A stretch of 64,000 bases of DNA from CAHJXF01 sp038240015 (GCA_038240015.1 JBBSEF010000001.1:1-64000); one strand, 5' to 3'; positions 35,364 to 44,577 are shown, counted from the first letter of the stretch. The notes: generated by a model from the sequence alone, not told the origin. Numbers and translations are program-made.

Positions 35364-35823
35364 AGCGGTTCGCGAACGAGCGCAGCAATATCTGCCACCA
35401 CTCGCCGTGACGTTGAAGAAACACCGCGTTGGGAAATGTGTGTCGCGCCACGTGTTCCTGCGGCACCGAGTCCCAGCCCCGATGCTCGACTGTGACGCGC
35501 GTTTCATCGCCGATCGCATCGAAGCGCACTTCGACTTCTGTCTCTTGTCCCTCGCTGAAACTCGCCTGCCTCCACGTGAACGTGAGGCGCACTCCGGGCG
35601 ACCACTCCACGATCCGGCCGATCTCGAATTGCGTGCCGTCATCGCTGGTCTCGATGAAGCGCCCGCCGGAACGCGGTTCGAACGCCAGCTTGCCGGGCGA
35701 ACGCGGCGTGAAGCGAAACAGCGGCGTCGCGCGCCACCACAGATCGATTTCGCGCGTGAAGACGTCGAAGGCGCGCTCGGGTGTGGCGGCGACGCGGATC
35801 GCCACGAACACGCGCGAAGTCAT
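35353..35823 (-). CDS. SRPBCC / AHSA1-type domain protein
   Basis: The 156-residue protein has the START/Bet v1-like fold of activator-of-Hsp90 homologues (VAATPERAFDVFTREIDLWW, then GGRFIE and RLTFTW). ATG 35853, 30 bases upstream, is an alternative start that overlaps the ArsR gene. Such proteins often follow an ArsR regulator and bind or act on small hydrophobic molecules. It is the last gene of a VOC-ArsR-SRPBCC operon. Confidence 0.85.
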   Translation of the reverse strand: MTSRVFVAIRVAATPERAFDVFTREIDLWWRATPLFRFTPRSPGKLAFEPRSGGRFIETSDDGTQFEIGRIVEWSPGVRLTFTWRQASFSEGQETEVEVRFDAIGDETRVTVEHRGWDSVPQEHVARHTFPNAVFLQRHGEWWQILLRSFANRFTA

Positions 35824-35830
35824 CGTCCCC

Positions 35831-36166
35831 TCATCGTCGACGTCTCTCGACATGCGCTTTGAAGGCCGAGAGCTGTTTCGCCCACAGCACTTCGGTGTGC
35901 AACAGCCAGACCCTGAGGTGGGCCATCGGCGCGGGTCGCAGGTTGTAGATTCGCACTCGAGCGTCGTATTCAGGGTGCGCCTCTTCGATCAGCCCGCAGA
36001 TCTTGAGTGTCCGCAAATGCCGGCTCAATGCAGCGGGGCTGAGACCCACCCCTGCGGCCAGTTCGCCTGCACTGTACGGATGCTGGCGCAGCAACTCGAC
36101 CACACGCCGCCGGCTCGGGTCGGCCAGCGCGAGCAGCGTATGGTCGAGCGCGGCTGAAGACTTCAA
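35831..36166 (-). CDS. ArsR-family transcriptional regulator
   Basis: The 111-residue winged-helix protein has ALADPSRRRVVELLRQHPYSAGELA and the recognition helix LSPAALSRHLRTLKICGLI. No metal-binding CxC pair is present, so a metal effector is unlikely. Its ATG overlaps the VOC gene stop as ATGA. It probably represses its own operon through the palindrome at 36633-36663. Confidence 0.9.
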   Translation of the reverse strand: MKSSAALDHTLLALADPSRRRVVELLRQHPYSAGELAAGVGLSPAALSRHLRTLKICGLIEEAHPEYDARVRIYNLRPAPMAHLRVWLLHTEVLWAKQLSAFKAHVERRRR

Positions 36167-36621
36167 GGAAACAGTTCGATCTTCAGACCGGTGGCTTTCT
36201 CGGATTGTTCGACCGAAAAAGGCGCGATCGTCTGTGCGAAGGTCCAGACATGGCCCTCCGGATCGCGGGCGCGATAGGTCCGATCGCCGTAGAACTGGTC
36301 CGATGGTTCCATCAGGATCACGGCGCCGGCGGTGCGCGCCTGCTCACAATGGCGATCGACGTCGTCGCTCAGTTGAACGTGCATCGACTGCGTGTTCTTG
36401 CCACCGACGTTGGCCGGGCTGGCCGTGTGGTCTGCCCATTCGCCGCCCACCATCAGGTAGCCGTTGCCGAAGCGCAGTTGCGAATGCCCCAGCGTACCGT
36501 CGGGGTTGGTGATCACCATGCTGCGCTCGAAGCCGAAGGCGCGCTCCAGCCAGTCGAGTGCGGTCCAGGGGTCGCGGTAAAACACCGAAGACGCCAGCGA
36601 TGCGCGACGATTGTCGTCCAC
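36163..36621 (-). CDS. VOC-family (glyoxalase/bleomycin-resistance, PhnB-like) protein
   Basis: The 152-residue protein has two beta-alpha-beta-beta-beta halves (FYRDPWTALDWLERAFGF and the RDPEGHVWTFAQ end), the PhnB-like VOC form. A GGAGTTTCC segment stands before its ATG. It heads the small operon. The substrate is unknown; metal ligands are only partly recognisable. Confidence 0.85.
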   Translation of the reverse strand: MDDNRRASLASSVFYRDPWTALDWLERAFGFERSMVITNPDGTLGHSQLRFGNGYLMVGGEWADHTASPANVGGKNTQSMHVQLSDDVDRHCEQARTAGAVILMEPSDQFYGDRTYRARDPEGHVWTFAQTIAPFSVEQSEKATGLKIELFP

Positions 36622-36632
36622 GGAAACTCCTT

Positions 36633-36663
36633 TGCAATATCGTAGATATTTAACGATATCGCA
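36633..36663. promoter_or_regulatory. ArsR operator upstream of the VOC-ArsR-SRPBCC operon
   Basis: TGCAATATCGT-N9-ACGATATCGCA is an inverted repeat with 11-base arms and one mismatch, in the A+T-rich region 12 bases upstream of the VOC gene. Its size and position, over the promoter, fit autorepression by the ArsR protein encoded in the operon. Confidence 0.75.
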
Positions 36664-36709
36664 AAATAAATGACGAAGTCAAGTCGTCACTCATTGCGAA
36701 CCGCGGGCC

Positions 36710-37963
36710 CTAGTGCGAAGCCGCCAGCCGCTCCATGAATCGCTCGCATTGCGCAAGTTGTTCGAGCGTGACGAACTCGTCGGGCGCATGCGCCTGCGCG
36801 ATGTCGCCGGGCCCGCAGATCACGGTCGGAATGCCGATCTGCTGGAACAGGCCCGCTTCGGTGCCGTACGAGACCTTGCCCACCGTGTCGTTGCGCGAGA
36901 GTTGTCGCGCGAGCTTGACGATCGCGTCGTCCTCATGCGCGGCCAGTCCCTCGGTCGAGCTTTCCCACGTCATCTCGATACGAGCGATGGCGTCGGCGTT
37001 GCGCATCTGTGCTTCGAGCGTCTTCGCGTACTCGCAGATTTCGGCGTACAGCGATTCGGCCGACGCCGACGGCAGCGTGCGCATGTCGAAATGCACTTCG
37101 CAATCCTTCGGGATCACGTTGGCCGCGATGCCGCCGCGAATCACGCCGGTCGAGAGCGTCGAGTAGGGAACGTTGAATCCGAAGTCGCGCACTTCGGTCG
37201 CAGCGAGCCGATCGGCGATGTCGCGAATGAAGACGATCAGCTTCGCCGCGTATTCGATCGCATTGACGCCATGCGTGACGTAGCTTGAATGCGCCTCGCG
37301 ACCATGCACATGGCAGCGGAACCGATGCGTGCCCTTGTGCGCGATGATCGGCTGCATGCTGGTCGGCTCGCCGACGATGCAGCCGGCGACGCGGCCGGCC
37401 GCGACCAGACCGGTCGCTTCGAGATCGGCAATCAGACCGCGCACGCCGATGCAGCCGATCTCTTCGTCGTACGACAGCGAGTAGTGAATCGGTGCGTCGA
37501 ATGTGCCTTTGTCGATCGCATCGAGAAAGCGCGGCGCGTGATGAAGTGCGATGCCGACAAAGCCCTTCATGTCGGCCGAGCCGCGCGCGTACAACTTGCC
37601 GTCCGCGATCGTCGCCGTGAACGGATCGGTGCTCCACTGCTGCCCATCGACCGGCACGGTGTCGGTATGCCCCGAGAGAATCAGGCCGGGCTTGTTTCCT
37701 TCACCGAGCGTCGCGAAGAGGTTGGCCTTGACCCCTTTCGCGTCGTAGGTCAGGCGCGTCTTTGCGCCGAGCTTCTCGAGATAGTCGCGCGCCCATTCGA
37801 TCAAGCCGAGGTTCGAGTCGCGCGAGGTCGTGTTGAAAGCGATCAGCCGCTCGATCATCGCGAGCGCTTCGACGGACGGCACGCGATCGTCGATGCTGAT
37901 GTTCGCGTCGACATTCGTATCGATGCGCGACGCGGGCGCGGTGTTTTGAAGTCGAGTATTCAC
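36710..37963 (-). CDS. argE: Acetylornithine deacetylase (M20 family)
   Basis: The 417-residue protein has the di-zinc motifs SGHTDTVPVDGQQW and a catalytic glutamate in YDEEIGCIG, then the dimer domain and GPGDIAQAHAPDEFV with the last zinc histidine. ArgE releases ornithine from N-acetylornithine in arginine synthesis. It starts 30 bases after dppF of the SBP-less ABC transporter on the same strand, so it may be co-transcribed and might instead trim imported acylated amino acids or peptides. ArgE is the best match by motif order. Confidence 0.88.
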   Translation of the reverse strand: MNTRLQNTAPASRIDTNVDANISIDDRVPSVEALAMIERLIAFNTTSRDSNLGLIEWARDYLEKLGAKTRLTYDAKGVKANLFATLGEGNKPGLILSGHTDTVPVDGQQWSTDPFTATIADGKLYARGSADMKGFVGIALHHAPRFLDAIDKGTFDAPIHYSLSYDEEIGCIGVRGLIADLEATGLVAAGRVAGCIVGEPTSMQPIIAHKGTHRFRCHVHGREAHSSYVTHGVNAIEYAAKLIVFIRDIADRLAATEVRDFGFNVPYSTLSTGVIRGGIAANVIPKDCEVHFDMRTLPSASAESLYAEICEYAKTLEAQMRNADAIARIEMTWESSTEGLAAHEDDAIVKLARQLSRNDTVGKVSYGTEAGLFQQIGIPTVICGPGDIAQAHAPDEFVTLEQLAQCERFMERLAASH

Positions 37964-37993
37964 AATGCATTCTCATCCTGCAAAGAAAGCATC

Positions 37994-39049
37994 TTACCCC
38001 TCGGACGATGACAGAGGCGGGGCCGATACGGCTCGAAGATCGTTGAGATGACATGCCGATATGTGTCCGCTTTCGATCACCTTGAGCAGCGGTCGTTCGC
38101 GACTGCAACGGTGATCGGGCACGTCTTTCGCGCGGGGACATCGCGGATGGAAATGGCAGCCCGATGGCGGAGCGAGCGGCGACGGAATCTCGCCGCGAAT
38201 GGCCGTGAAGGTTCGCTTCTTCACTTCGAGCGTCGGCGTTTCCGCAAGTAGCGCCTGCGTGTACGGATGATTGGGTCGCACGAACAAATCGGCGGTCGAT
38301 GCCGACTCGACGATGTGGCCCAGGTACATGATCAGGACTCGATCGGACAGATGCCGCACGACGCCGAGGTCGTGGCTGATGAACAGGTACGCAAGCCCGA
38401 ATTCGTTCTTGCTTTCATCCCGCAGTTGCATGAAGAGGTTGAGCACCTGCGCCTGGATCGACACATCGAGCGCGGCGACGGCTTCATCGCACACCAGCAG
38501 TTGCGGCTCGACCGCGAGCGCACGCGCGATACCGATGCGCGCGCGTTGACCTCCCGAGAATTGATGCGGATAACGGCGCAGCGCCGATGCATCGAGACCC
38601 ACGCGCGCGAGCAGGTCCACCACGCGGAGATCGCGCTCGCTGCGCGGCCAGAGCAGGTGCGCGACCGGCGCCTCGCCGATCAGATCGACCACGCGCATGC
38701 GTGGATTGAGCGACGCATAGGGATCCTGAAAAATCATCTGGACGGCGAGGCGCGGCTTCGCATCGCGCATCGATGCGGCATCGACGACGTGACCGTTCCA
38801 CAGCCGCGAGCCTGAACTCGGCGCGTACAGTCCCGCAGCGATGCGGCCGAGCGTCGACTTGCCGCATCCCGATTCGCCGACCAGTCCGACGACCTCACCC
38901 TTGGCAATCGACAGATCGACCCCATCGACAGCGTGAACCATGTGCGTGTCGGCCCGTCTTTGAAGCGCTCGCGCGATGCGCGTCGAGAGATCGAGCGTTT
39001 GCACGAAGGTCTTCGAGACGTCGCGCAGTTCGAGCAGCGGCACGGTCAA
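37994..39049 (-). CDS. dppF: Peptide ABC transporter ATP-binding protein (DppF/OppF type)
   Basis: The 351-residue ATPase has Walker A GESGCGKST, signature LSGGQ-type FSGGQRARIGIARAL, Walker B LLVCDEAV and the C-terminal oligopeptide domain with a cysteine cluster (GCHFHPRCPRA). The start is uncertain: TTG 39049 has GGAG seven bases before and overlaps the dppD stop; GTG 39043 gives MPLLELRDVSKTF. It is the last ABC gene of a dppBCDF set. Confidence 0.88.
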   Translation of the reverse strand: MTVPLLELRDVSKTFVQTLDLSTRIARALQRRADTHMVHAVDGVDLSIAKGEVVGLVGESGCGKSTLGRIAAGLYAPSSGSRLWNGHVVDAASMRDAKPRLAVQMIFQDPYASLNPRMRVVDLIGEAPVAHLLWPRSERDLRVVDLLARVGLDASALRRYPHQFSGGQRARIGIARALAVEPQLLVCDEAVAALDVSIQAQVLNLFMQLRDESKNEFGLAYLFISHDLGVVRHLSDRVLIMYLGHIVESASTADLFVRPNHPYTQALLAETPTLEVKKRTFTAIRGEIPSPLAPPSGCHFHPRCPRAKDVPDHRCSRERPLLKVIESGHISACHLNDLRAVSAPPLSSSEG

Positions 39050-40131
39050 GCTGCCGCTCCACGATTGGTGCGCAACCCATCCCCGCCCGAGCCCTCCCCT
39101 TGAAGGGGACGGGGCGCAGCGATCGGATGAAAGCAGCGCAGGCTTCTGCCGCACGCATCGACGACCGATGGCGGCTCGGCGAGGCACGCTTCAGTCGCAC
39201 GCGAACAGCGCGGGCGAAATGCGCAGCCTTGCGGCAGATGCATGAGCGATGGCGGCATGCCGGGGATCTGTGAGAGACGGAGCGCGTTGAACCCTGGATC
39301 GAAGCCTCGAGTGCGATCTTTTCGTTGCGAGGCCGCAGCGGGAGTCGAGGCGATCAGTCCGCGCGTGTACGGATGGCGCGGCGCTTCGAGCATCTGCGCG
39401 GTCGTGCCCGATTCGACGATGCGGCCGGCGTACATCACGGCGACCCGATCGGCGAGCCCCGCGACCACGGTGAGATCGTGCGTGATCCAGATCAGCGCCA
39501 TGTGGGATTCGCGGATCAGCGTCTGCATCTCGGCCAGGATCTGCGCCTGGGTCGTCACGTCGAGCGCCGTGGTCGGTTCGTCACAGATGATCAGGTCGGG
39601 GTCGTTGAGCAAGGCGATCGCGATCGCAACGCGTTGACGCATGCCGCCCGAGAGCTGATGCGGATAGGTTGCAAGCCGCTCGCGCGGCGACGCGATGCCG
39701 ACTCGCGCAAGCGCTGCGATCGAACGCTCGCGCATCGCGGCCTTCGACAAACGCGGGCTTCGATGCGCGGCGAGCGTCTCGATCATCTGCGTGCCGATCG
39801 ACAGGACCGGATTGAGCGTCATCATCGGATCCTGAAAGATCATCGCGATGCGATCGCCGCGCAAGCGTCGCATCGCGTCGTCGTCGAGGCCGCGCAGATC
39901 GACGCCCTTGAAAGCGATCCGGCCTTCCACGATGCGTCCCGGCAGATCGACCAGCCGCATGATCGACAACCCGGCGATCGACTTGCCCGAACCCGATTCA
40001 CCCACGAGGCCGATGACCTCGCCCGCATGCACCACGAGATCGACGCCATCGACCGCGCGGACGATGCCGGCCTTCGTGAAGAAATGCGTTTTGAGGTTGG
40101 CGACCTCGATCACCGTGGCCGAGGAATTCAT
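39046..40131 (-). CDS. dppD: Peptide ABC transporter ATP-binding protein (DppD/OppD type)
   Basis: The 361-residue ATPase has Walker A GESGSGKSIAG, signature LSGGMRQRVAIAIAL, Walker B LIICDEPTTALDV and the C-terminal GCAFRPRCSRA cysteine region. It starts in an ATGA overlap with dppC. Its final ~20 residues (APRPLQGEGSGGDG and on) are encoded by a palindromic G+C-rich repeat (39091-39115), so the last part looks like a repeat inserted into the 3' end. Confidence 0.9.
   Translation of the reverse strand: MNSSATVIEVANLKTHFFTKAGIVRAVDGVDLVVHAGEVIGLVGESGSGKSIAGLSIMRLVDLPGRIVEGRIAFKGVDLRGLDDDAMRRLRGDRIAMIFQDPMMTLNPVLSIGTQMIETLAAHRSPRLSKAAMRERSIAALARVGIASPRERLATYPHQLSGGMRQRVAIAIALLNDPDLIICDEPTTALDVTTQAQILAEMQTLIRESHMALIWITHDLTVVAGLADRVAVMYAGRIVESGTTAQMLEAPRHPYTRGLIASTPAAASQRKDRTRGFDPGFNALRLSQIPGMPPSLMHLPQGCAFRPRCSRATEACLAEPPSVVDACGRSLRCFHPIAAPRPLQGEGSGGDGLRTNRGAAA
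39091..39115. repeat. REP-like palindrome in the 3' end of dppD
   Basis: GCCCTCCCCTTGAAGGGGAC and its tail form an almost perfect hairpin (CCCTCCCCTT / GAAGGGGACGG). In the frame below it yields peptide SPSRGGLGRGW, typical of short interspersed palindromes found in betaproteobacterial genomes. It is coding here. Confidence 0.6.
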
Positions 40132-41102
40132 CGCGATCGCAGCTTCGGGTCCAGCATGTCGCGCAGTCGATCGGCCACCAGATTCAGCGCGACGATCAAC
40201 AGCACCAGCGCGATCCCGGGATAGACGCTGATCCAGTACTTGCCCGCGAACAGCACCTGGAAACCATTCGCGATCAGAAGGCCGAGCGACGGTTCGGTGA
40301 TCGGCACGCCGAGTCCGAGGAAGGACAAGGTCGCTTCGAGCGCGATCGCCGACGCGATCTGCAGCGTTGCGACCACGATCAGCGGCGGCAGACAGTTGGG
40401 CAGCAGATGACGGAACACGATGCGCGTCGTCGAGAGCCCCAGCCCGCGCGCGGCTTCGATGTATTCCTTGCGCCGCTCGACCATCGCGGTGCCGCGCACC
40501 GTACGCGCGTAGTAGGCCCACTGCACGGCGACCAGCGCGATCACGATGTTGAAGAGACCCGGCCGCAGGAACGCGAGCAGGATCAGCGCGATCAGGATCG
40601 CGGGGAACGACAGTTGGATGTCGGCCAGACGCATGATCAATGCATCGACCTTGCCGCCGGCATAGCCCGCGACCAGCCCGAGCGTCACGCCGACGATCGC
40701 CGCGCACAAGGTCGAGATGACGCCGATCGCGATGCTGATGCGCAAGCCATAGACGATTGCCGACAGCATGTCGCGGCCCTGACCATCGGTGCCGAGCAGG
40801 TAGTGGGTCACGTTGCCGCGCGCGCCATCGTTCGCTAGGGAACCGGGCGGCAAGCGTGCATCGAGGATGTCGAGATGCGCGAGGTCGTAGGGATTCTGCG
40901 GGACGATCCACGGCGCGAAGAGAGCGGCCAATGCGAAGAGCGCGAGCAATACGGCGCCTGTCACCGCGATGCGGCTCTCGGCGAAATCGGCGATGAAGCG
41001 CAGCGGCGGGGATCCGCTTGACACCGTGGGAAGGATGGCCGCACCCAGTCCCGCATCGAGCAGTGCATCGTCACGCAAGGTCGCCGGCTCGGGCGCCTTC
41101 AT
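40128..41102 (-). CDS. dppC: Peptide ABC transporter permease (DppC type)
   Basis: The 324-residue membrane protein has an N-terminal span near residue 50 followed by a periplasmic loop (LGTDGQGRDMLS) and five more spans, with the EAA loop EAARGLGLSTTRIVFRHLLPN that contacts the ATPases. It overlaps dppB by ATGA at its start and dppD by ATGA at its end. Confidence 0.9.
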   Translation of the reverse strand: MKAPEPATLRDDALLDAGLGAAILPTVSSGSPPLRFIADFAESRIAVTGAVLLALFALAALFAPWIVPQNPYDLAHLDILDARLPPGSLANDGARGNVTHYLLGTDGQGRDMLSAIVYGLRISIAIGVISTLCAAIVGVTLGLVAGYAGGKVDALIMRLADIQLSFPAILIALILLAFLRPGLFNIVIALVAVQWAYYARTVRGTAMVERRKEYIEAARGLGLSTTRIVFRHLLPNCLPPLIVVATLQIASAIALEATLSFLGLGVPITEPSLGLLIANGFQVLFAGKYWISVYPGIALVLLIVALNLVADRLRDMLDPKLRSR

Positions 41103-42076
41103 GCGTCGCCGCCACCGAGCCGCACGCGCGGATCGAGCCAGGAGTACGCGATGTCCACCGCGAGATTGACGACGATGAAGACCGTCACGATCACGAGCAG
41201 GTAGGCCACGATCACCGGCCGGTCGAGCACGCCGATCGAGTCGATGATGAGTTTGCCCATGCCGGGCCACGCGAAGATCGTTTCGGTCACGATCGAGAAC
41301 GCGATCACCGATCCGAACTCGAGGCCGATCACGGTGACGACCGGGATCAGGATGTTCTTCAACACATGCACGCCGACCACGCGTGCATTCGACAAACCCT
41401 TGGCGCGCGCGAAGCGCACGTAGTCGGTGAGCAAGGCCTCGCGCGTTCCCGCGCGCACCAGTCGGATGATCAGCGAGAGCTTGAAGAGCGCGAGATTGAA
41501 CGCGGGCAAGAGCAGATGCTTCCATCCATCGAGCGTGAAGATCGAGAGCTTGAGGCCGAACACGTCCACCGTCGCGCCGCGACCGGATGCGGGCAGCCAG
41601 TCGAGCGAGACCGAAAACAGCATGATCAGCATCAGCCCGACCCAGAAGGTCGGCAGCGAGAAGCCGAGGATGGAGCCGCTCATGATGGTCTTGCCGGCAA
41701 TCGAGTCGGGCTTGAGGCCGGCCCACAGGCCGAGCGGAATGCCGAGCACGATCGCGATCCCCATCGCGACGACGGCGAGTTCCATCGTCGCCGGCATGCG
41801 TTCGAGAATCAGCTTGATCGCCGGCACGCTGTACGCATACGAACGTCCGAGGTCGCCGGTCAGTGCGCCGGCAACGAAGCGGCCGTATTGGACCCACAGC
41901 GGTTGATCGAGCCCGAGCGCGACGCGCGTCGCGGCGATGTCGGCCTGCGTCGCCTCGGGGCTTATCATCACCAGCACCGGGTCGCCGATCACATAGACAC
42001 CCGCGAACACGATCAGCGACATCGCGAACAGCACGGCGATGCTCTGCAGCGAGCGGCGGATCAGGAAGACGAGCAT
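41099..42076 (-). CDS. dppB: Peptide ABC transporter permease (DppB type)
   Basis: The 325-residue permease has MLVFLIRRSLQSIAVLF as first span, the conserved GLDQPLWVQYGRF periplasmic segment and the cytosolic EAA loop RFARAKGLSNARVVGVHVLKN. It opens this dppBCDF-argE set. No periplasmic binding protein gene is linked, so the importer must borrow one from elsewhere. Confidence 0.9.
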   Translation of the reverse strand: MLVFLIRRSLQSIAVLFAMSLIVFAGVYVIGDPVLVMISPEATQADIAATRVALGLDQPLWVQYGRFVAGALTGDLGRSYAYSVPAIKLILERMPATMELAVVAMGIAIVLGIPLGLWAGLKPDSIAGKTIMSGSILGFSLPTFWVGLMLIMLFSVSLDWLPASGRGATVDVFGLKLSIFTLDGWKHLLLPAFNLALFKLSLIIRLVRAGTREALLTDYVRFARAKGLSNARVVGVHVLKNILIPVVTVIGLEFGSVIAFSIVTETIFAWPGMGKLIIDSIGVLDRPVIVAYLLVIVTVFIVVNLAVDIAYSWLDPRVRLGGGDA

Positions 42077-42120
42077 GGGCGAATGAGAGGCGCGGCCATG
42101 ATAGCCTGCGACCAGCCCTC

Positions 42121-42146
42121 GTCGTCCCCGCGTGCGCGGGAACGCC
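42121..42146. repeat. REP-like palindrome in the dppB/amidohydrolase divergent region
   Basis: CCCGCG-TG-CGCGGG hairpin within GTCGTCCCCGCGTGCGCGGG, typical of short palindromic intergenic repeats in proteobacteria. It lies between divergent genes. Confidence 0.55.
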
Positions 42147-42184
42147 AGCCAACAAGTCGACCATTCGACCTCTCGAGCACCGTC

Positions 42185-43378
42185 ATGAACCTCATCGATC
42201 GCATCGTCCAGTTTCAATCCGACATCGCGCGCATACGCCGCGACATCCACGCGCATCCCGAACTGAAGTTCGAAGAAGTGCGCACTGCCGAAATCGTCGC
42301 GAACAAGTTGACCGAGTGGGGCTATGCGGTCGATCGCGGCCTGGGCAAGACCGGCGTGGTGGGAACGCTCAAGGTGGGATCGGGGGCGAAGTCGGTGGGC
42401 CTGCGCGCCGACATGGATGCGCTGCCGCTGCAGGAACACAACCGGTTCGCCCACCGCTCGCAGAACGACGGACGCATGCACGCGTGCGGACACGATGGCC
42501 ACACCGCGATGCTGCTCGCGGCCGCGCAATATCTTGCCGAGTCGAAACAGTTCGACGGCACGCTGCATGTGATCTTCCAGCCGGCCGAAGAAGGCGGCGG
42601 CGGCGCACGCGTGATGATCGAAGACGGGCTCTTCGAAAAGTTTCCCTGCGACGCAGTGTTCGGCATGCACAACTGGCCAGGCAGTGCGGTCGGTACCTTC
42701 GGCGTCACGGCTGGGCCGATGATGGCGTCGTCCAACGAATTCGAGATCACGGTGACGGGCCGTGGCGCGCACGCGGCGATGCCGCACAACGGAGTCGATC
42801 CGATCATGACCGCGGTCGCGATCGCGCAGAACCTGCAGACGCTGATCACGCGCAACAAGAAGCCGATCGACACGGCCGTGCTCTCGATCACGCAAATTCA
42901 TGCGGGCGATGCCTACAACATCATCCCGAACGAAGCGGTACTGCGCGGCACGGTGCGCACCTTCACGACCGAGGTGCTCGACCTGATCGAAGAAGGCATG
43001 AAGCGCATCGTCGAAGGCACTGCCGCGACCTTCGGCGCCGATGCGGCCATGACTTTCCATCGCAACTACCCGCCGACCATCAACCACGAAAAGGAAACCG
43101 CCTTCGCCGCCGGCGTGATGCGCGACGTGGTGGGCGAGGCGAACACGCTGACCGACATCGAGCCCACCATGGGCGCGGAGGACTTCGCCTTCATGCTGCA
43201 GGTCCGGCCCGGCTGCTATGTCTTCATCGGCAACGGCGACGGCGCGCACCGCGAGACCGGACATGGCATGGGCCCGTGCATGCTGCACAACCCGAGCTAT
43301 GACTTCAACGACGAACTGATCCCGATCGGCGCGACGTACTGGGTGCGGCTTGCGGAAAAATTTCTGGCGAAGGTGTGA
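42185..43378 (+). CDS. M20D-family amidohydrolase (hippurate hydrolase-like)
   Basis: The 397-residue enzyme has GLRADMDALPLQE, the metal cluster MHACGHDGHTAML, EEGGGG and the closing GAEDFAFMLQVRPG. This family removes acyl groups from N-acyl amino acids, indole-acetyl amino acids or hippurate in the cytosol, with two divalent metals. The start ATG 42185 agrees with the family; the open frame further upstream is antisense to dppB. Divergent from the dpp operon, so it may process its imports. Confidence 0.88.
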   Translation: MNLIDRIVQFQSDIARIRRDIHAHPELKFEEVRTAEIVANKLTEWGYAVDRGLGKTGVVGTLKVGSGAKSVGLRADMDALPLQEHNRFAHRSQNDGRMHACGHDGHTAMLLAAAQYLAESKQFDGTLHVIFQPAEEGGGGARVMIEDGLFEKFPCDAVFGMHNWPGSAVGTFGVTAGPMMASSNEFEITVTGRGAHAAMPHNGVDPIMTAVAIAQNLQTLITRNKKPIDTAVLSITQIHAGDAYNIIPNEAVLRGTVRTFTTEVLDLIEEGMKRIVEGTAATFGADAAMTFHRNYPPTINHEKETAFAAGVMRDVVGEANTLTDIEPTMGAEDFAFMLQVRPGCYVFIGNGDGAHRETGHGMGPCMLHNPSYDFNDELIPIGATYWVRLAEKFLAKV

Positions 43379-43416
43379 GGCGCGTCGGTTGACGTGCGCC
43401 GCATGAAACACGACGC

Positions 43417-44481
43417 GTGACGAACTTCGCTCTCGACGCGGCGCTCGCAAGCCGCTTCGCGCGGGTCGCCCTCGCAAATGTCGGCGCGGAGTTTCCCAAC
43501 AAGCTCGACCATCTGATGAACGCGGCCGCCGACGTGGAACGGCCGTCGGCGTTGCATCCGGTTTTCTACGGCAGCTACGACTGGCACTCGGCCGTGCACA
43601 TGCACTGGACGCTGGTCACGTTGCTCGCGCGCTTTCCGCAACTGCCCGAAGCCGGCGCGATCGCAGCCAGGCTCGATGCGCACTTCACCGAAGCGAACAT
43701 CGCGGTCGAATGCGCGTACCTCGATCGGCCGGGCTCGCGTTCGTTCGAGCGGCCCTACGGTTGGGCGTGGCTGCTCGAGCTCTCCGCGGCGCTGCATGCG
43801 GCCGCCCGAATCGATCCGCGCGCGGCGCGTTGGCGTCACGCGCTTCAGCCACTTGCCGACGCCTTCGTCGCGCGCTTTCTCGACTATCTGCCGCGCGTCG
43901 ACTTTCCATCGCGGGCGGGCATGCACGGCAACAGCGCGTTCGCCTTGTTGCTCGCGCTCGACTATGCGGAGATCGCCGAAGCAGCCGTCGACAGCGGTGC
44001 CCTACGCAACGCGATCGTCGCGAAGGCAATGCACTGGTTCGCAAACGATCGCGACTATCCGATCGCGTACGAGTCCAGCAGCGAAGATTTTCTTTCGGGC
44101 GGCCTTGTCGAAGCCGCATTGATGCGACGCGTATTCGCATGCGAACGCGACGCGCGATTCTCCGCATGGTGGCAAGCGTTCGTTCCGCGATCGACGTCGC
44201 GCGCGCATTGGCTCACGCCGGTGCGCGTGACCGATCGCAGCGATCCGCGCATCGCCCATCTGGACGGGCTCAACCTGTCGCGTGCATGGTGCTGGTCACT
44301 ATTGCTGGACGCGATGCCCGAGTTTGCACGCCCCGATGTCGAACACGCGATCGCCGATCACCTCGCGGCGTCGTTGCCGTACGCGGCACAAGGCGAATAC
44401 GTCGGCACGCACTGGCTCGCGTCGTTCGCCGTGCTGGCGCTCTGCGCTGCGCCTGGAATAAAAGGAACCGGAGATCGGTAA
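43417..44481 (+). CDS. DUF2891-family protein
   Basis: The 354-residue soluble protein begins at GTG 43417 and carries the recognisable DUF2891 segments VFYGSYDWHSAVHMHW and SSEDFLSGGLVEAALM, the alpha/alpha-barrel look of glycan-active enzymes. No signal peptide is seen. The function of the family is not established. It follows the amidohydrolase by 38 bases. Confidence 0.82.
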   Translation: MTNFALDAALASRFARVALANVGAEFPNKLDHLMNAAADVERPSALHPVFYGSYDWHSAVHMHWTLVTLLARFPQLPEAGAIAARLDAHFTEANIAVECAYLDRPGSRSFERPYGWAWLLELSAALHAAARIDPRAARWRHALQPLADAFVARFLDYLPRVDFPSRAGMHGNSAFALLLALDYAEIAEAAVDSGALRNAIVAKAMHWFANDRDYPIAYESSSEDFLSGGLVEAALMRRVFACERDARFSAWWQAFVPRSTSRAHWLTPVRVTDRSDPRIAHLDGLNLSRAWCWSLLLDAMPEFARPDVEHAIADHLAASLPYAAQGEYVGTHWLASFAVLALCAAPGIKGTGDR

Positions 44482-44577
44482 TGCAGGTACTGGCGTCTAC
44501 GACCATGCCTGCGCAGTCCATACGGATATGAAGGCGCGGGTGACCGTATGAGCCCCGTGACTTTTAGGAGCCCCGAA

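Noticed and set aside
41099..43378. Long open frames of 600-800 codons on both strands across dppB/dppC and the amidohydrolase
   Set aside because: Only part of each frame is the real gene; the remainder runs antisense to or through a neighbouring gene and has Arg/His-rich shadow composition with no domain.
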